This document shows, piece by piece, positions 25,619 to 34,400 of a DNA stretch of 64,000 nucleotides. A program made the translations under genes and the position numbers. The notes beneath the pieces were generated by a model, which saw only the letters and a list, made by a program, of their open reading frames with translations, made no database searches and was not told the DNA's origin. Position 1 is the first letter of the stretch. The number at the start of each line of letters is the position of its first letter. This stretch comes from Kitasatospora phosalacinea. GTDB lineage: Bacteria; Actinomycetota; Actinomycetes; Streptomycetales; Streptomycetaceae. The stretch spans positions 124,001-188,000 of the forward strand of contig NZ_BSSA01000014.1 in NCBI RefSeq assembly GCF_030268885.1. Reading direction: 5' to 3'.

Positions 25619-26019
25619 TGGCCCACCTCCACATCCTTCGCGGCCCGTCGGCCCTCCCGGACACCGGCCCGCCGGGGTGCCCGCGGCACGGGCTCTCCAC
25701 CCTCGCACCGGCGGCGCGGTCGGCACCGGCGGGACACGCGCGGGCAACCCGTTCGGCGGGTCAGCGGCCGGTCAGCCGCAGTGCTCCCGGCCGGAGGCCC
25801 GCTGGGCGCCCTCCACGGAACCGCCCCACGAGATGCAGGTGGCCGCGGCACTGGGCTCGACCGGGCCGGCGCAGTACTCGTAGTGGGCCGCCGTCGGACG
25901 CCTCGTGGTGGTCGCTCTGCCGCTCGATGTGCACCCGCAGGCCGTAGGTCCTCGTCCCGTCCGGGCTCCGTTCGGGCTCCGCACCGGTCCGCACCGGTCC
26001 GCCCCCGGGCGCGAACCCG
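25619..26019. other. 401-base region with possible gene remnant
   Basis: No complete gene is supported. On the minus strand around 25776-25990 protein-like fragments occur in two frames: RTYGLRVHIERQSDHHEAS, then after a shift AHYEYCAGPVEPSAAATCIS. These could be a frameshifted small secreted protein or chance. There is no start with a ribosome site. Confidence 0.35.
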
Positions 26020-27267
26020 CTACCGGGTGATCAGACCGGCCAGGCCGTCGGCCAGCCGCAGGTACTCCTCGGGGCGGTTGTAGAGCTGGGCGCTGATCCG
26101 CAGGATGCCGCCGCCCTGCCAGGGGCGGACCGCGATCCGGGTGTTCAGGGCGCGGCGGACGGCCACCATCAGGGCCTTCGCGGCGTGCTCCTGCTCGGCG
26201 ACGCCGGGTGGCAGCCGGACGGCGCGCATGCCCAGGCCGGGCAGTCCCGGCAGCGCCCGCAGCCCGGCCCGTTCGACCAGCAGGCGCTGGCCGTGGGCGG
26301 CCAGCGCGTCGTTGTGGGCGCGCAGTTGCGCGGCGCCGATCCGGCCGAGCAGGGCGAACCCGGCGGGGGCGGCCAGCCAGGGGGTGTAGTCGAAGGTGCC
26401 GCGCCACTCGACCCGCCGGGGGAAGCCGCGGTCGTGCTCCCACGAGTAGGTCAGCGGGCGGACCCGGGCCCGCCAGGTGCGTTCCACGGCGAGGACGGCG
26501 GCGGCGCGCGGGGCGAAGGCCCACTTGTGCAGGTTGCCGACCCAGAAGTCGGCGCCGCCCGCCGCGCCGCCGAGGTCGACCGGGAGGGCGCCGGGGGCGT
26601 GGGCGGCGTCGACCACGGTGGTGACGCCGCGGGAGCGCAGTTCGGCGAGCAGCGCGGGGGTGGCGACGGCGCGGGCGGTGGGCGAGGTGACCAGGTCGAG
26701 GACGGCGACCTTGGTGCGCGGGGTGACGGCGGCCAGGACGCGTTCGGCGACGGCCTCCGCGTCGGGGGCGTGCGGGGAGATCCGCACGCGGCGCACCGCG
26801 GCCCCGGCCTCGGCGGCGCGGCGTTCGGCGGCGCGGGTGACCACGCCGTAGCCGTGGTCGGTGACCAGGACCTGGTCGCGTTCGCCGAGCGGGATCGAGT
26901 CGAGGGCGACGGCGACGCCCTCGGTGACGTTGGTGATCAGGGCGAGCCGGGAGGGGGCGCCGCCGAGGGCGGCGGCGATCTCGGCGCGGGCGCGGGCGAT
27001 CCGGTCGGGGGCGTCGAGGAAGAAGCCGTCGGGGTCGCTCTCCATCTCGGCGCGCAGCCTGGCCTGGTAGCGCTGGACGGGGACGGGCAGGGCGCCGTAG
27101 GAGCCGTGGTTGAGGTGGGCGGTGCCCGGGTCGAGGGTGAACAGGGTGCTGCTGCCGCGCAGCGGGGCGGGCCGGTCGGTGCCGTCGGTCCCGTCGGTCC
27201 CGTCGGTCCCGTCGGCGCGGACCGCCGGGCGGGCCGGTGCCGGGCGCGGGTTCCCCTGGTCCTTCAT
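26020..27267 (-). CDS. Class V PLP aminotransferase, isopenicillin-N-epimerase-like
   Basis: A 415-residue fold-type I PLP enzyme of the class V (cysteine desulfurase/epimerase) branch. HLNHGSYGALP near the N-terminus, VVDAAHAPGALPVDL with the PLP aspartate, and WVGNLHKWAFAP with the PLP lysine are the family signatures. FDYTPWLAAPAGFALL is also typical of isopenicillin-N-epimerase-like proteins of unknown substrate. An Asp-Gly-Thr tandem repeat near the N-terminus comes from 9-base GTCCCGTCG units at about 27178-27217. Start choice is uncertain: ATG 27267 or 27276. The gene diverges from the S9 peptidase across a perfect operator-like repeat. Confidence 0.82.
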   Translation of the reverse strand: MKDQGNPRPAPARPAVRADGTDGTDGTDGTDRPAPLRGSSTLFTLDPGTAHLNHGSYGALPVPVQRYQARLRAEMESDPDGFFLDAPDRIARARAEIAAALGGAPSRLALITNVTEGVAVALDSIPLGERDQVLVTDHGYGVVTRAAERRAAEAGAAVRRVRISPHAPDAEAVAERVLAAVTPRTKVAVLDLVTSPTARAVATPALLAELRSRGVTTVVDAAHAPGALPVDLGGAAGGADFWVGNLHKWAFAPRAAAVLAVERTWRARVRPLTYSWEHDRGFPRRVEWRGTFDYTPWLAAPAGFALLGRIGAAQLRAHNDALAAHGQRLLVERAGLRALPGLPGLGMRAVRLPPGVAEQEHAAKALMVAVRRALNTRIAVRPWQGGGILRISAQLYNRPEEYLRLADGLAGLITR

Positions 27268-27284
27268 CTCCACCATCCAAATGC

Positions 27285-27301
27285 TGTGTGACATTTCACA
27301 C
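27285..27301. promoter_or_regulatory. Operator-like inverted repeat between class V aminotransferase and S9 peptidase
   Basis: GTGTGA (27286-27291), CATT, TCACAC (27296-27301) is a perfect inverted repeat. Read on the other strand it is TGTGAAATGTCACACA, matching sites before four other loci in the window. It lies upstream of both divergent genes. Confidence 0.7.
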
Positions 27302-27347
27302 TGCATACTTCTAGCCGAACGGGGCCCGGCGCGGCAACCATCGGCGG

Positions 27348-29432
27348 GTGACTCACACCGATCCCTACCTCGCGCTGAGCGCCGCCACCGGCCGCTTCAG
27401 CTACGGCTCCCCCCGCGCGGTCACCCTCGCCGCCGACGCGAGCCGCGCCCTGTTCCTGCGCTCCACCGGCCCCACCGACCCGGTCGAGCGCCTGTGGCTG
27501 TACGACCTGGCCAGCGGCCGGGAGCGGCTGGTGGCCGACCCGGCCACCCTCGTCCCGGGGCGCACCGGCGCCGCCTCGGCGCTGCCGCCGCTGGAGCGCA
27601 GGCTGCGCGAGCGGATCCGGCTGTGGGCGCCCGGCATCGGCTCCTTCGCCGCCACCGGCGACCTCGCGCAGGCCGTCCTCGCCCTGGACGGCCGGGTCTT
27701 CCGGTGCGACACCGCGACCGGCACCAGCACCGAACTCCCGGTGGTGGCACCGGCGTTCGACCCCCGCCCGAACGCCGACGGCTCGGTGGTGGCGTACGTC
27801 GCCGACGGGGCGCTGCACCTGACCCCGGGCGGCCGGATCAGCCCGGCGGACGGTGCGCTGTGGGGCGTGGCCGAGTTCGCCGCCCAGGAGGAGCTGGGCC
27901 GGCTGCGCGGCCACTGGTGGGCGCCGGACGGCACCGCCGTGCTGGCCGCCCGGGTCGACGAGTCCGCGCTGCCGCTGCGGCACTTCGCCGACCCGGCGCA
28001 CCCGGAGCTGGCCCCCGAGTCCTTCGCCTACCCGCAGGCCGGCGGCCCGAACGCGGACGTCCAGCTGTGGGTGCTGCGCCCGGGCGGCGCGGCGACGCAA
28101 CTGCGCTGGGACGCCGAGGAGTTCCCGTACCTGACGGCGGCGGGCTGGGAGGGCGACGGCGAGATCCTGCTGACCGTCGCGGACCGGCTGCAGCAGAACG
28201 TGCTGCTGCTGAGCGCCGACCCGGCCACCGGCGCGACCCGCGAACTGAGCCGCACCGAGGACGCGTTCTGGGTCGACCCGCTGCCCGGCACCCCGCTGCG
28301 GCTGGCCGACGGCCGGGTGCTGACCTCCGCCGACACCCCGGCCGCCCGCGGGGTCGCGCTGGACGGCAAGATCCTCACCGACGAGCGCCTGCAGGTGCGC
28401 CGGGTGGTCGGCCCGTGGCGCAACGGGCGGCTGCTGATCGAGGCGGGCGACGGCGACCCGGCCGACCAGCACGTCTTCCTGCTCGACCCGGACACCGGCG
28501 CGCTGGAGAAGCTCACCGAGGGCGCGGGCGTGCACGCGGTGGCCGCCCACGCCGAGGACGCGCTGCTGCTGACCTCGGCCTCGCTGGACGGCGTCCGCCG
28601 CGAGCTGCGAACGGCCTCGGGCCGCACGGACTTCCCCGATCTGGCGGCCGAACTCCCGTACCGTCCGCGGCCGTTGCTGGCCCGGGTGACCGAACTCGGC
28701 CTGCCCACGGCGGTGCTGTACCCGCAGGGGCACCGGAGCGGCCGCAAGCTCCCGGTGCTGCTGGACGTGTACGGCGGCCCGGGCTTCCAGGTGGTCGCCA
28801 ACGAGCCGCGCCGCTGGCAACTCAAGCAGTGGTGGGCCGACCAGGGCTTCGCCGTGGTGACGGTGGACAACCGGGGCACCCCGTTCGTCTCGCCGGACTT
28901 CACCCGGGCGATCTTCCGCCGCTTCTCGCAGGTCGCGCTCGACGACCAGGTCGCCGCCCTGCAGGCGCTGGGCGCCGCCCACCCGGACCTGGACCTGCAG
29001 CGGGTCGGCGTGCGCGGCTGGTCGTACGGCGGCTACTTCGCGGCGCTCGCGGTGCTGCGCCGCCCGGACGTGTTCCACGCGGCCAGCGCGGGCGCCCCGC
29101 CGACCGACTTCCGGCGGTACGACACCGCGTACACCGAGCGCTACCTCGGCCTGCCGCAGGACAACCCGGAGGGGTACGCGGCGGACTGCCTGATCGACGA
29201 CGCGCCGGGGCTGAGCCGTCCGCTGCTGCTGATCCACGGCCTGGCGGACGACAACGTGCACCCCTCGCACACCCTGCTGCTGTCCGAGGCGCTGACCCGG
29301 GCGGGCCGGGAGCACGGCGTGCTGGTGCTGCCGGGGGTGAGCCACATGACGCCGGACGGGGTGCTGGAGCAGGTCGCCGTGCAGGAACTGGCCTTCCTGC
29401 GCCGGGAACTGGGCGCCACCCCTTCCCCGTGA
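27348..29432 (+). CDS. S9 prolyl oligopeptidase / dipeptidyl peptidase IV-like
   Basis: A 694-residue serine peptidase with an N-terminal beta-propeller and a C-terminal alpha/beta-hydrolase domain. The nucleophile is S559 in GWSYGGYF, the acid aspartate lies in HGLADDNVH and the histidine in GVSHMTPDG. This class cleaves after proline or alanine near peptide N-termini. No signal peptide is present, so it should act inside the cell on imported peptides. The GTG start is supported by the divergent promoter spacing. An operator shared with the opp/pepP and hydroxyproline loci lies just upstream. Confidence 0.92.
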   Translation: MTHTDPYLALSAATGRFSYGSPRAVTLAADASRALFLRSTGPTDPVERLWLYDLASGRERLVADPATLVPGRTGAASALPPLERRLRERIRLWAPGIGSFAATGDLAQAVLALDGRVFRCDTATGTSTELPVVAPAFDPRPNADGSVVAYVADGALHLTPGGRISPADGALWGVAEFAAQEELGRLRGHWWAPDGTAVLAARVDESALPLRHFADPAHPELAPESFAYPQAGGPNADVQLWVLRPGGAATQLRWDAEEFPYLTAAGWEGDGEILLTVADRLQQNVLLLSADPATGATRELSRTEDAFWVDPLPGTPLRLADGRVLTSADTPAARGVALDGKILTDERLQVRRVVGPWRNGRLLIEAGDGDPADQHVFLLDPDTGALEKLTEGAGVHAVAAHAEDALLLTSASLDGVRRELRTASGRTDFPDLAAELPYRPRPLLARVTELGLPTAVLYPQGHRSGRKLPVLLDVYGGPGFQVVANEPRRWQLKQWWADQGFAVVTVDNRGTPFVSPDFTRAIFRRFSQVALDDQVAALQALGAAHPDLDLQRVGVRGWSYGGYFAALAVLRRPDVFHAASAGAPPTDFRRYDTAYTERYLGLPQDNPEGYAADCLIDDAPGLSRPLLLIHGLADDNVHPSHTLLLSEALTRAGREHGVLVLPGVSHMTPDGVLEQVAVQELAFLRRELGATPSP

Positions 29433-29441
29433 CAGATGACA

Positions 29442-29454
29442 TGTGAAATATTAC
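29442..29454. promoter_or_regulatory. Shared operator-like motif before the M6 protease
   Basis: TGTGAAATATTAC matches the TGTGAAATGTCAC form at 27285-27301 in 11 of 13 positions. It lies about 40 bases upstream of the M6 protease start. Confidence 0.55.
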
Positions 29455-29494
29455 CGGCCATCCGTTTGTCCACCCCTCTAGAGGAGCGGGTCAC

Positions 29495-31852
29495 GTGCGC
29501 AGACTTCCCGCAGCCCTCATGGCTGCGCTGACCACCGGTGCGATAGCACTGACCACCACCCCCGCGTTCGGCCAACCCGCCAAGCCCGCCGTCGAGTTGA
29601 CGGCCCAGCAGGGCGCGGACGGCAAGGAGGCGCCGCCCTCCCCGGTGCCGCCGCAGGAGAAGGCCCGGCAGGCCCTCAGGGCCCGGGCCCTGGAGCAGGT
29701 CAACCAGGGCGGGGTCGCCAAGGACGGCAGGAGCGCCCCGGCCAAGGTGAAGATCGGCAACGACTACGTCCAGCTGGCCAGGCAGCGCACCGACAAGGTG
29801 TTCGTGATCCTGGCCCAGTTCGGCGACCAGGTCGACACCACCACCCGGTACGACGGCCAGGTCCGCTACGGCGGCACCCCCGGCCCGAAGCACAACGCCA
29901 TCCCGAAGCCGGGCAAGGACGACACGCACACCTACTGGGAGAGCGACTTCGGTCGCGACTACTACCAGAAGATGTTCTTCGACGACGCGCCCGGCGCGAA
30001 CTCGATGCGCAACTTCTACCGCACCCAGTCCTCCGGCCGGTACGACCTCCAGGGCACCGTCTCCGACTGGGTGACCGTGCCGTGGAACGAGGCCCGCTAC
30101 GGCTCCAACAAGGGCCCGCAGGGCGGCGGCGCCTGGACGCAGGCCCAGGAGTTCGTCCGGGACGCCACCCGGGCGTGGTACGACGGCGAGGTCGCCAAGG
30201 GCCGCACCCCGGCCGACATCCGGGCGGAGCTCGCGCAGTACGACACCGAGGACCGCTACGACCACGACAAGGACGGGAACTTCGACGAGCCGGACGGCTA
30301 CCTCGACAACGTGGTCGTGGTGCACGCCGGCGTCGACGAGACCTGGGGCGGCGGCGCCCAGGGCGCCGACGCCCTGTGGGCGCACCGCAGTTGGGCCTTC
30401 CCGGACCCGACCGGGCAGACCGGCCCGGCCGGGAACCGGATCGGCGGCGCGCCGGTCGGCGACTCCGGCTTCTACGCCTACGACTACGTGCAGGCGGGCG
30501 AGAACAGCGGCGTGGGCCTGTTCGCCCACGAGTTCGGCCACAACCTCGGCCTGCCCGACCTGTACCCGACCAGCGGCGGCGACAACTCCGTCAGCTTCTG
30601 GTCGCTGATGTCCTCCGCCTCCTACCTCGGCAAGGGCAGGAACACCACCGGCGAGTACCCGGGCGACCTGGACGCCTGGAGCAAGCTGCAGCTGGGCTGG
30701 CTCGAGTACGACGAGGCCCGGGCGGCGACCCGCTCCAGCCACACCCTGGGCGTCAGCGGCTACAACACCGACCAGGCGCAGGCCGTCCTGGTGCACCTGC
30801 CGCCGAGCACCACCACCACCGCGCTGGCCACCCCGTACGAGGGCGGTCGGCAGTGGTGGAGCGACACCGGCGACAGCATGGACGCCTCGCTCTCCCGCAC
30901 CGTCGACCTGACCGGCGCCGCCTCCTCGGCCGCGCTGGACGCGGCCGCCTGGTGGGACACCGAGCAGGACTACGACTTCTTCTCGGTGGAGGCGTCGGCC
31001 GACGGCGGCAGGAGCTGGACGCCGCTGCACGGCACCGTCGACGGGCAGCCGATCGGCGACACCACCGCGCTGACCCCGGGCCTGAGCGGCAGCTCGGGCG
31101 GCTGGCGGCAGCTGCACGTCCCGCTGGACGCCTACCTGGGCAAGGACGTCCGGGTCCGCTTCCACGTCACCTCCGACACCAACACCCACGGCAGGGGCGT
31201 GCTGGTCGACGCGGTGCGGCTGACCGCCGACGGCGCGACGGTGCTGGCGGACGGCGCGGAGGACGGCGGGGACGCGGGCTGGGCGCAGGTCGGCTTCTCG
31301 GTGATCGAGGGCAAGGACGCGGTCAGGCAGCACCCGCGGGCGTACCTGGTGGAGAACCGGCGCTACGCCGGCTACGGCGCCTTCCTGAGGACCGGCCCGT
31401 ACAACTTCGGCTACGCGGGCGTCGCCGGGAAGACCGGCGTGATCGACACCTACCCGTACCAGGAGGGCGTGCTGGTGTGGCTGTGGGACACCGCCTACGG
31501 CGACAACAACACGGTCGACCACCTGGGCGGCGGCCTGATCCTGCCGGTGGACGCGCACCCGAAGGCGCTGCGGTTCGCCGACGGCTCGGTCACCAACGGG
31601 CGGTCGCAGCCGTACGACGCGACCTTCTCGCTGAAGCCGACCACCTCGTTCACCCTGCACAAGGCGGGCGTGGCCACCGTGGTGCCGTCCGAGCCGGCGG
31701 TGCCGGTGTTCGACGACCGCAGCGGGGTGTACGACGACCCGGCGCTCCCGCAGCTCGGGGTGAAGGTGCCGGACACCAACACCCGGATCGAGGTCGTCCG
31801 GGAGACCCAGGGCGGCAAGCTCACCACCGTCAAGGTGGGTCCGGCCTCCTGA
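29495..31852 (+). CDS. Secreted M6-family metalloprotease (immune inhibitor A-like)
   Basis: A 785-residue exported zinc protease. The signal peptide is at about 1-26 (RRLPAALMAALTTGAIALTTTPAFG), followed by a propeptide-like region rich in Lys, Ala and Gln, then the catalytic domain. The zinc motif is H345-E346-xx-H349 in FAHEFGHNLGLPD. C-terminal beta-rich domains follow, including a lectin-like segment around 530-590 (VRFHVTSDTNTHGRGVLVDAVRL). The GTG start has GAGGAG upstream. It would release peptides from extracellular protein for the importer and peptidases encoded in this window. Confidence 0.92.
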   Translation: MRRLPAALMAALTTGAIALTTTPAFGQPAKPAVELTAQQGADGKEAPPSPVPPQEKARQALRARALEQVNQGGVAKDGRSAPAKVKIGNDYVQLARQRTDKVFVILAQFGDQVDTTTRYDGQVRYGGTPGPKHNAIPKPGKDDTHTYWESDFGRDYYQKMFFDDAPGANSMRNFYRTQSSGRYDLQGTVSDWVTVPWNEARYGSNKGPQGGGAWTQAQEFVRDATRAWYDGEVAKGRTPADIRAELAQYDTEDRYDHDKDGNFDEPDGYLDNVVVVHAGVDETWGGGAQGADALWAHRSWAFPDPTGQTGPAGNRIGGAPVGDSGFYAYDYVQAGENSGVGLFAHEFGHNLGLPDLYPTSGGDNSVSFWSLMSSASYLGKGRNTTGEYPGDLDAWSKLQLGWLEYDEARAATRSSHTLGVSGYNTDQAQAVLVHLPPSTTTTALATPYEGGRQWWSDTGDSMDASLSRTVDLTGAASSAALDAAAWWDTEQDYDFFSVEASADGGRSWTPLHGTVDGQPIGDTTALTPGLSGSSGGWRQLHVPLDAYLGKDVRVRFHVTSDTNTHGRGVLVDAVRLTADGATVLADGAEDGGDAGWAQVGFSVIEGKDAVRQHPRAYLVENRRYAGYGAFLRTGPYNFGYAGVAGKTGVIDTYPYQEGVLVWLWDTAYGDNNTVDHLGGGLILPVDAHPKALRFADGSVTNGRSQPYDATFSLKPTTSFTLHKAGVATVVPSEPAVPVFDDRSGVYDDPALPQLGVKVPDTNTRIEVVRETQGGKLTTVKVGPAS

Positions 31853-31900
31853 GCGGGGCGCGGTCCACTGGTCCGCTGAGCCCGCAGGTCGGCGGCTTGT

Positions 31901-31928
31901 AAAGAGTTCTTTCTAAAGCTACCTTTAG
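31901..31928. promoter_or_regulatory. Back-to-back inverted repeats before an ArsR-type gene
   Basis: AAAGA-GT-TCTTT (31901-31912) is followed by CTAAAG-CTAC-CTTTAG (31913-31928), both perfect. The second ends four bases before the ATG of the adjoining regulator, consistent with autorepression. Confidence 0.7.
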
Positions 31929-31931
31929 AGC

Positions 31932-32525
31932 ATGAGCGAAGAGCTGCCGGCCATCCGGCTCACCGACCCGCGCGCCCTGCGCGCCTACGCCCATCCCACC
32001 CGGATGGCACTGGTGGGCCTGCTCCGCCTGCACGGGCCGCTGACCGCGACCCGGGCGGCGGAGCTGCTCGGCACCGAATCGGTGGCGAGCTGCTCCTTCC
32101 ACCTGCGCCAGCTCGCCAAGTACGGCCTGGTGGAGGAGGCGGGCGGCGGCCGCGGCCGGGAGAAACCCTGGCGCGCGACCGCCGCCTTCACCAGTTGGGA
32201 CGCCTCCCCCGCCGACCCGGAGCAGGCCGCCGCCACCGAGGCCCTGCAACGGGCCGTCCTGGACGGCTACTTCGCCCGCGCCACCAACTGGCTGCTGCAG
32301 CGCGGCGCCGACGCCCCCGAGTGGCGCGAGGCGGCCGGCTTCGGCGACAGCGCCGTCCTGGTCACCGCCGAGGAGCTGGCCGAACTGGACGCCCGCATCG
32401 AGGAGTTGATCCGCCCCTACGTGGAGCGCCTGGGCGGCTCCGGCCCGCACCCCGCGGGCGCCCGCCCCGTCCAGCTGATCCGGCTCGCCGTCCCCACCGA
32501 CACCCCGGAGGGGGAAGCGCCGTGA
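31932..32525 (+). CDS. ArsR-type winged-helix regulator
   Basis: A 197-residue regulator with an N-terminal winged helix (LRAYAHPTRMALVGLLRLHG, then VASCSFHLRQLAKYGLV as recognition helix) and a C-terminal helical domain of about 110 residues. It probably controls the transporter gene it overlaps (GTGA) and itself through the two inverted repeats just upstream. Known regulator-plus-MFS pairs of this type respond to small-molecule export substrates, but the ligand here is unknown. Confidence 0.88.
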   Translation: MSEELPAIRLTDPRALRAYAHPTRMALVGLLRLHGPLTATRAAELLGTESVASCSFHLRQLAKYGLVEEAGGGRGREKPWRATAAFTSWDASPADPEQAAATEALQRAVLDGYFARATNWLLQRGADAPEWREAAGFGDSAVLVTAEELAELDARIEELIRPYVERLGGSGPHPAGARPVQLIRLAVPTDTPEGEAP

Positions 32526-33811
32526 CCCTCCTGGACACCCGCCCGGCCGCCGCCGTCCGCCGCCGGATACCCGACCTGCTGCGCGAACCGGCCTTCCGCC
32601 GCTACTGGACCGGCCAGAGCGTCTCCTCGCTCGGCGACCAGGTCTCCCTGCTGGTGATCCCGCTGATCGCCGTCTCCGTGCTGCACGCCGACGCCGCCCA
32701 GATGGGCTACCTCTCCGCCGCCGGGTACCTCCCGTACCTGCTGCTCTCGCTGCACGCGGGCGGCTGGGCCGACCGCTACGGGCGCCGCCGCCGGGTGATG
32801 ATCGCCACCGACCTGGGCCGCGCCGCCGTCCTGCTGACCGTCCCGCTCGCGTACGCGGCCGGGGTGCTGACGCTGGTGCAGCTGTACGCGGTGGTGCTGG
32901 CCGTCGGTGCGCTGTCGGTGTTCTTCAACGTCTGCAACCCTCCGCTGTTCGTCGCCCTGGTGCCCGCCGAGCAGTACCTGCGCGGCAACGCGCTGGTCAA
33001 CGGCAGCCGGGCCGCGACCTACGTGGCCGGGCCCGGCCTCGGCGGCCTGCTGGTCCAACTCCTGGCTGCACCACTGGCGCTGGTGGTGGACGCGCTCTCC
33101 TTCCTGGCCTCCGCCGCCTTCCTGCGCCGGATCGACCCGGTCGAGCCGCCGCCCGCCGCGAAGGGCCGCGGCGGCACCGCCGAGGGCATGCGCTGGATCC
33201 GGCGCGACCCGGTGATCCGGGCCACCCTGCTCGGCACCGCCACCGTCAACCTGTTCACCTTCGTCATCGGCGCGCTGTTCGTCCTCTACGCCACCCGGGA
33301 ACTGCACTTCGGCGCGGGCCTGCTGGGCGCCGTGATGGCCGCCGCCGCGGTCGGCACCCTGCTCGGCGCGGCGGTCACCGGACGACTCTCGGACCGGATC
33401 GGCATCGGCCCGGCCCTGCTGCTGGGCCTGGTGCTCTTCCCCGCCCCGCTGCTGCTCGTCCCGCTGGCGGGCGGCTCGGTCGCCGCCTCCGCGGCGCTGC
33501 TGTTCGGCGCCGAGTTCCTCTCCGGCCTCGGCGTGATGATCCTCGACATCACCGCGGGCGCCGTCTTCGCCGCCTGCATCCCCGACGCCCTGCGCTCCCG
33601 CGTCTCCGGCGCCTACCAGGCGGTCAACTACGGCGTCCGGCCGCTCGGTTCACTGCTCGGCGGCTTCCTCGGCACCGCCCTCGGCCTGCGCCCCGCGCTG
33701 TGGATCGCCGCCGTCGGCGCGGTCTGCTCCGGCCTGTGGGTGCTCTTCTCGCCGATCCCCCGGATGCGCGAACTCCCCGCCCCGGACGGGGCGCAGCCCC
33801 CGGAGGACTGA
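32522..33811 (+). CDS. MFS transporter
   Basis: A 429-residue integral membrane protein with about 12 hydrophobic segments. The loop motif after segment 2 reads GGWADRYGRRRRV (MFS motif A), and GRLSDRIGIGP gives the equivalent in the second half. It resembles enterobactin-exporter/macrolide-efflux-like DHA3 transporters. The GTG start overlaps the regulator stop. It likely exports a toxic or signalling small molecule. Confidence 0.88.
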   Translation: MTLLDTRPAAAVRRRIPDLLREPAFRRYWTGQSVSSLGDQVSLLVIPLIAVSVLHADAAQMGYLSAAGYLPYLLLSLHAGGWADRYGRRRRVMIATDLGRAAVLLTVPLAYAAGVLTLVQLYAVVLAVGALSVFFNVCNPPLFVALVPAEQYLRGNALVNGSRAATYVAGPGLGGLLVQLLAAPLALVVDALSFLASAAFLRRIDPVEPPPAAKGRGGTAEGMRWIRRDPVIRATLLGTATVNLFTFVIGALFVLYATRELHFGAGLLGAVMAAAAVGTLLGAAVTGRLSDRIGIGPALLLGLVLFPAPLLLVPLAGGSVAASAALLFGAEFLSGLGVMILDITAGAVFAACIPDALRSRVSGAYQAVNYGVRPLGSLLGGFLGTALGLRPALWIAAVGAVCSGLWVLFSPIPRMRELPAPDGAQPPED

Positions 33812-34016
33812 GGCCGCCCGCGCCGCGCCGCCTTCACCGCAACGCTCCAAAAGCTGCGCACCATAGCGCATTCGTGCATATGCCCGAGGGATATGGCGGA
33901 AAGTCTCGCCCTCCCGTGGCAGCGCCGGTAGCGTTGCGTCCTGGTCAGACTACCGCAGGTGAAGGCGGTGAAGGCGACGCACCGTGCCCCCGCACGGTGG
34001 GGAGGGAACGCGGTAC

Positions 34017-34400
34017 GTGCCCGGGATCGAGGAGTGCCTTGCGGAAGCCATGGGGATCACCGGCGCCCTGGGGGTCAGCCTGGTCGACTGGACCAACGGT
34101 CTGGCCATAGGCACCGCCGGTCTCGGCCCCGACGGCGACCACGAGGTCGGCGCGGCCGACGCCACCGAACTCGCCCGGGCCGTCACCCAGACCCCCTCGT
34201 TCGCCGACCCGGACAGCGGCGCGCCGCCCGCCGAGGACGTCATCGTCACCTCGGCGGGCCACTACCACCTGCTGCGCTTCGTCCCCGCGCCCTTCGACGC
34301 CAACGTCTTCCTCTACCTGCGGCTGGACCGGGACACCGCCAACCTGGCGATGGCCCGGCTGCGCCTGGCCGCCGTCGCCGAGCGGCTGGTGCTCTCCTGA
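34017..34400 (+). CDS. Roadblock/LC7-domain protein, divergent
   Basis: A 127-residue roadblock protein. GTG 34017 was chosen because it has GGAGGG ten bases upstream and aligns exactly with the starts of the other two paralogues (VPGIEECLAEAM against MANLETSLKEAM). An upstream GTG at 33984 has no good ribosome site. GVSLVDWTNGLAIGT is the core. The middle region is diverged (ADATELARAVTQTPSFADPD). It is coupled to the next gene by a TGATG junction, so the pair is probably made together. Confidence 0.82.
   Translation: MPGIEECLAEAMGITGALGVSLVDWTNGLAIGTAGLGPDGDHEVGAADATELARAVTQTPSFADPDSGAPPAEDVIVTSAGHYHLLRFVPAPFDANVFLYLRLDRDTANLAMARLRLAAVAERLVLS

Noticed and set aside
27285..27301. CRP-type site
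   Set aside because: CRP sites have TGTGA and TCACA six bases apart; here the spacing is four, and the sequence matches the other sites of a different motif.
33984..34016. N-terminal extension of the roadblock protein from GTG 33984
   Set aside because: GTG 34017 has a better ribosome site and aligns with the starts of two paralogues.
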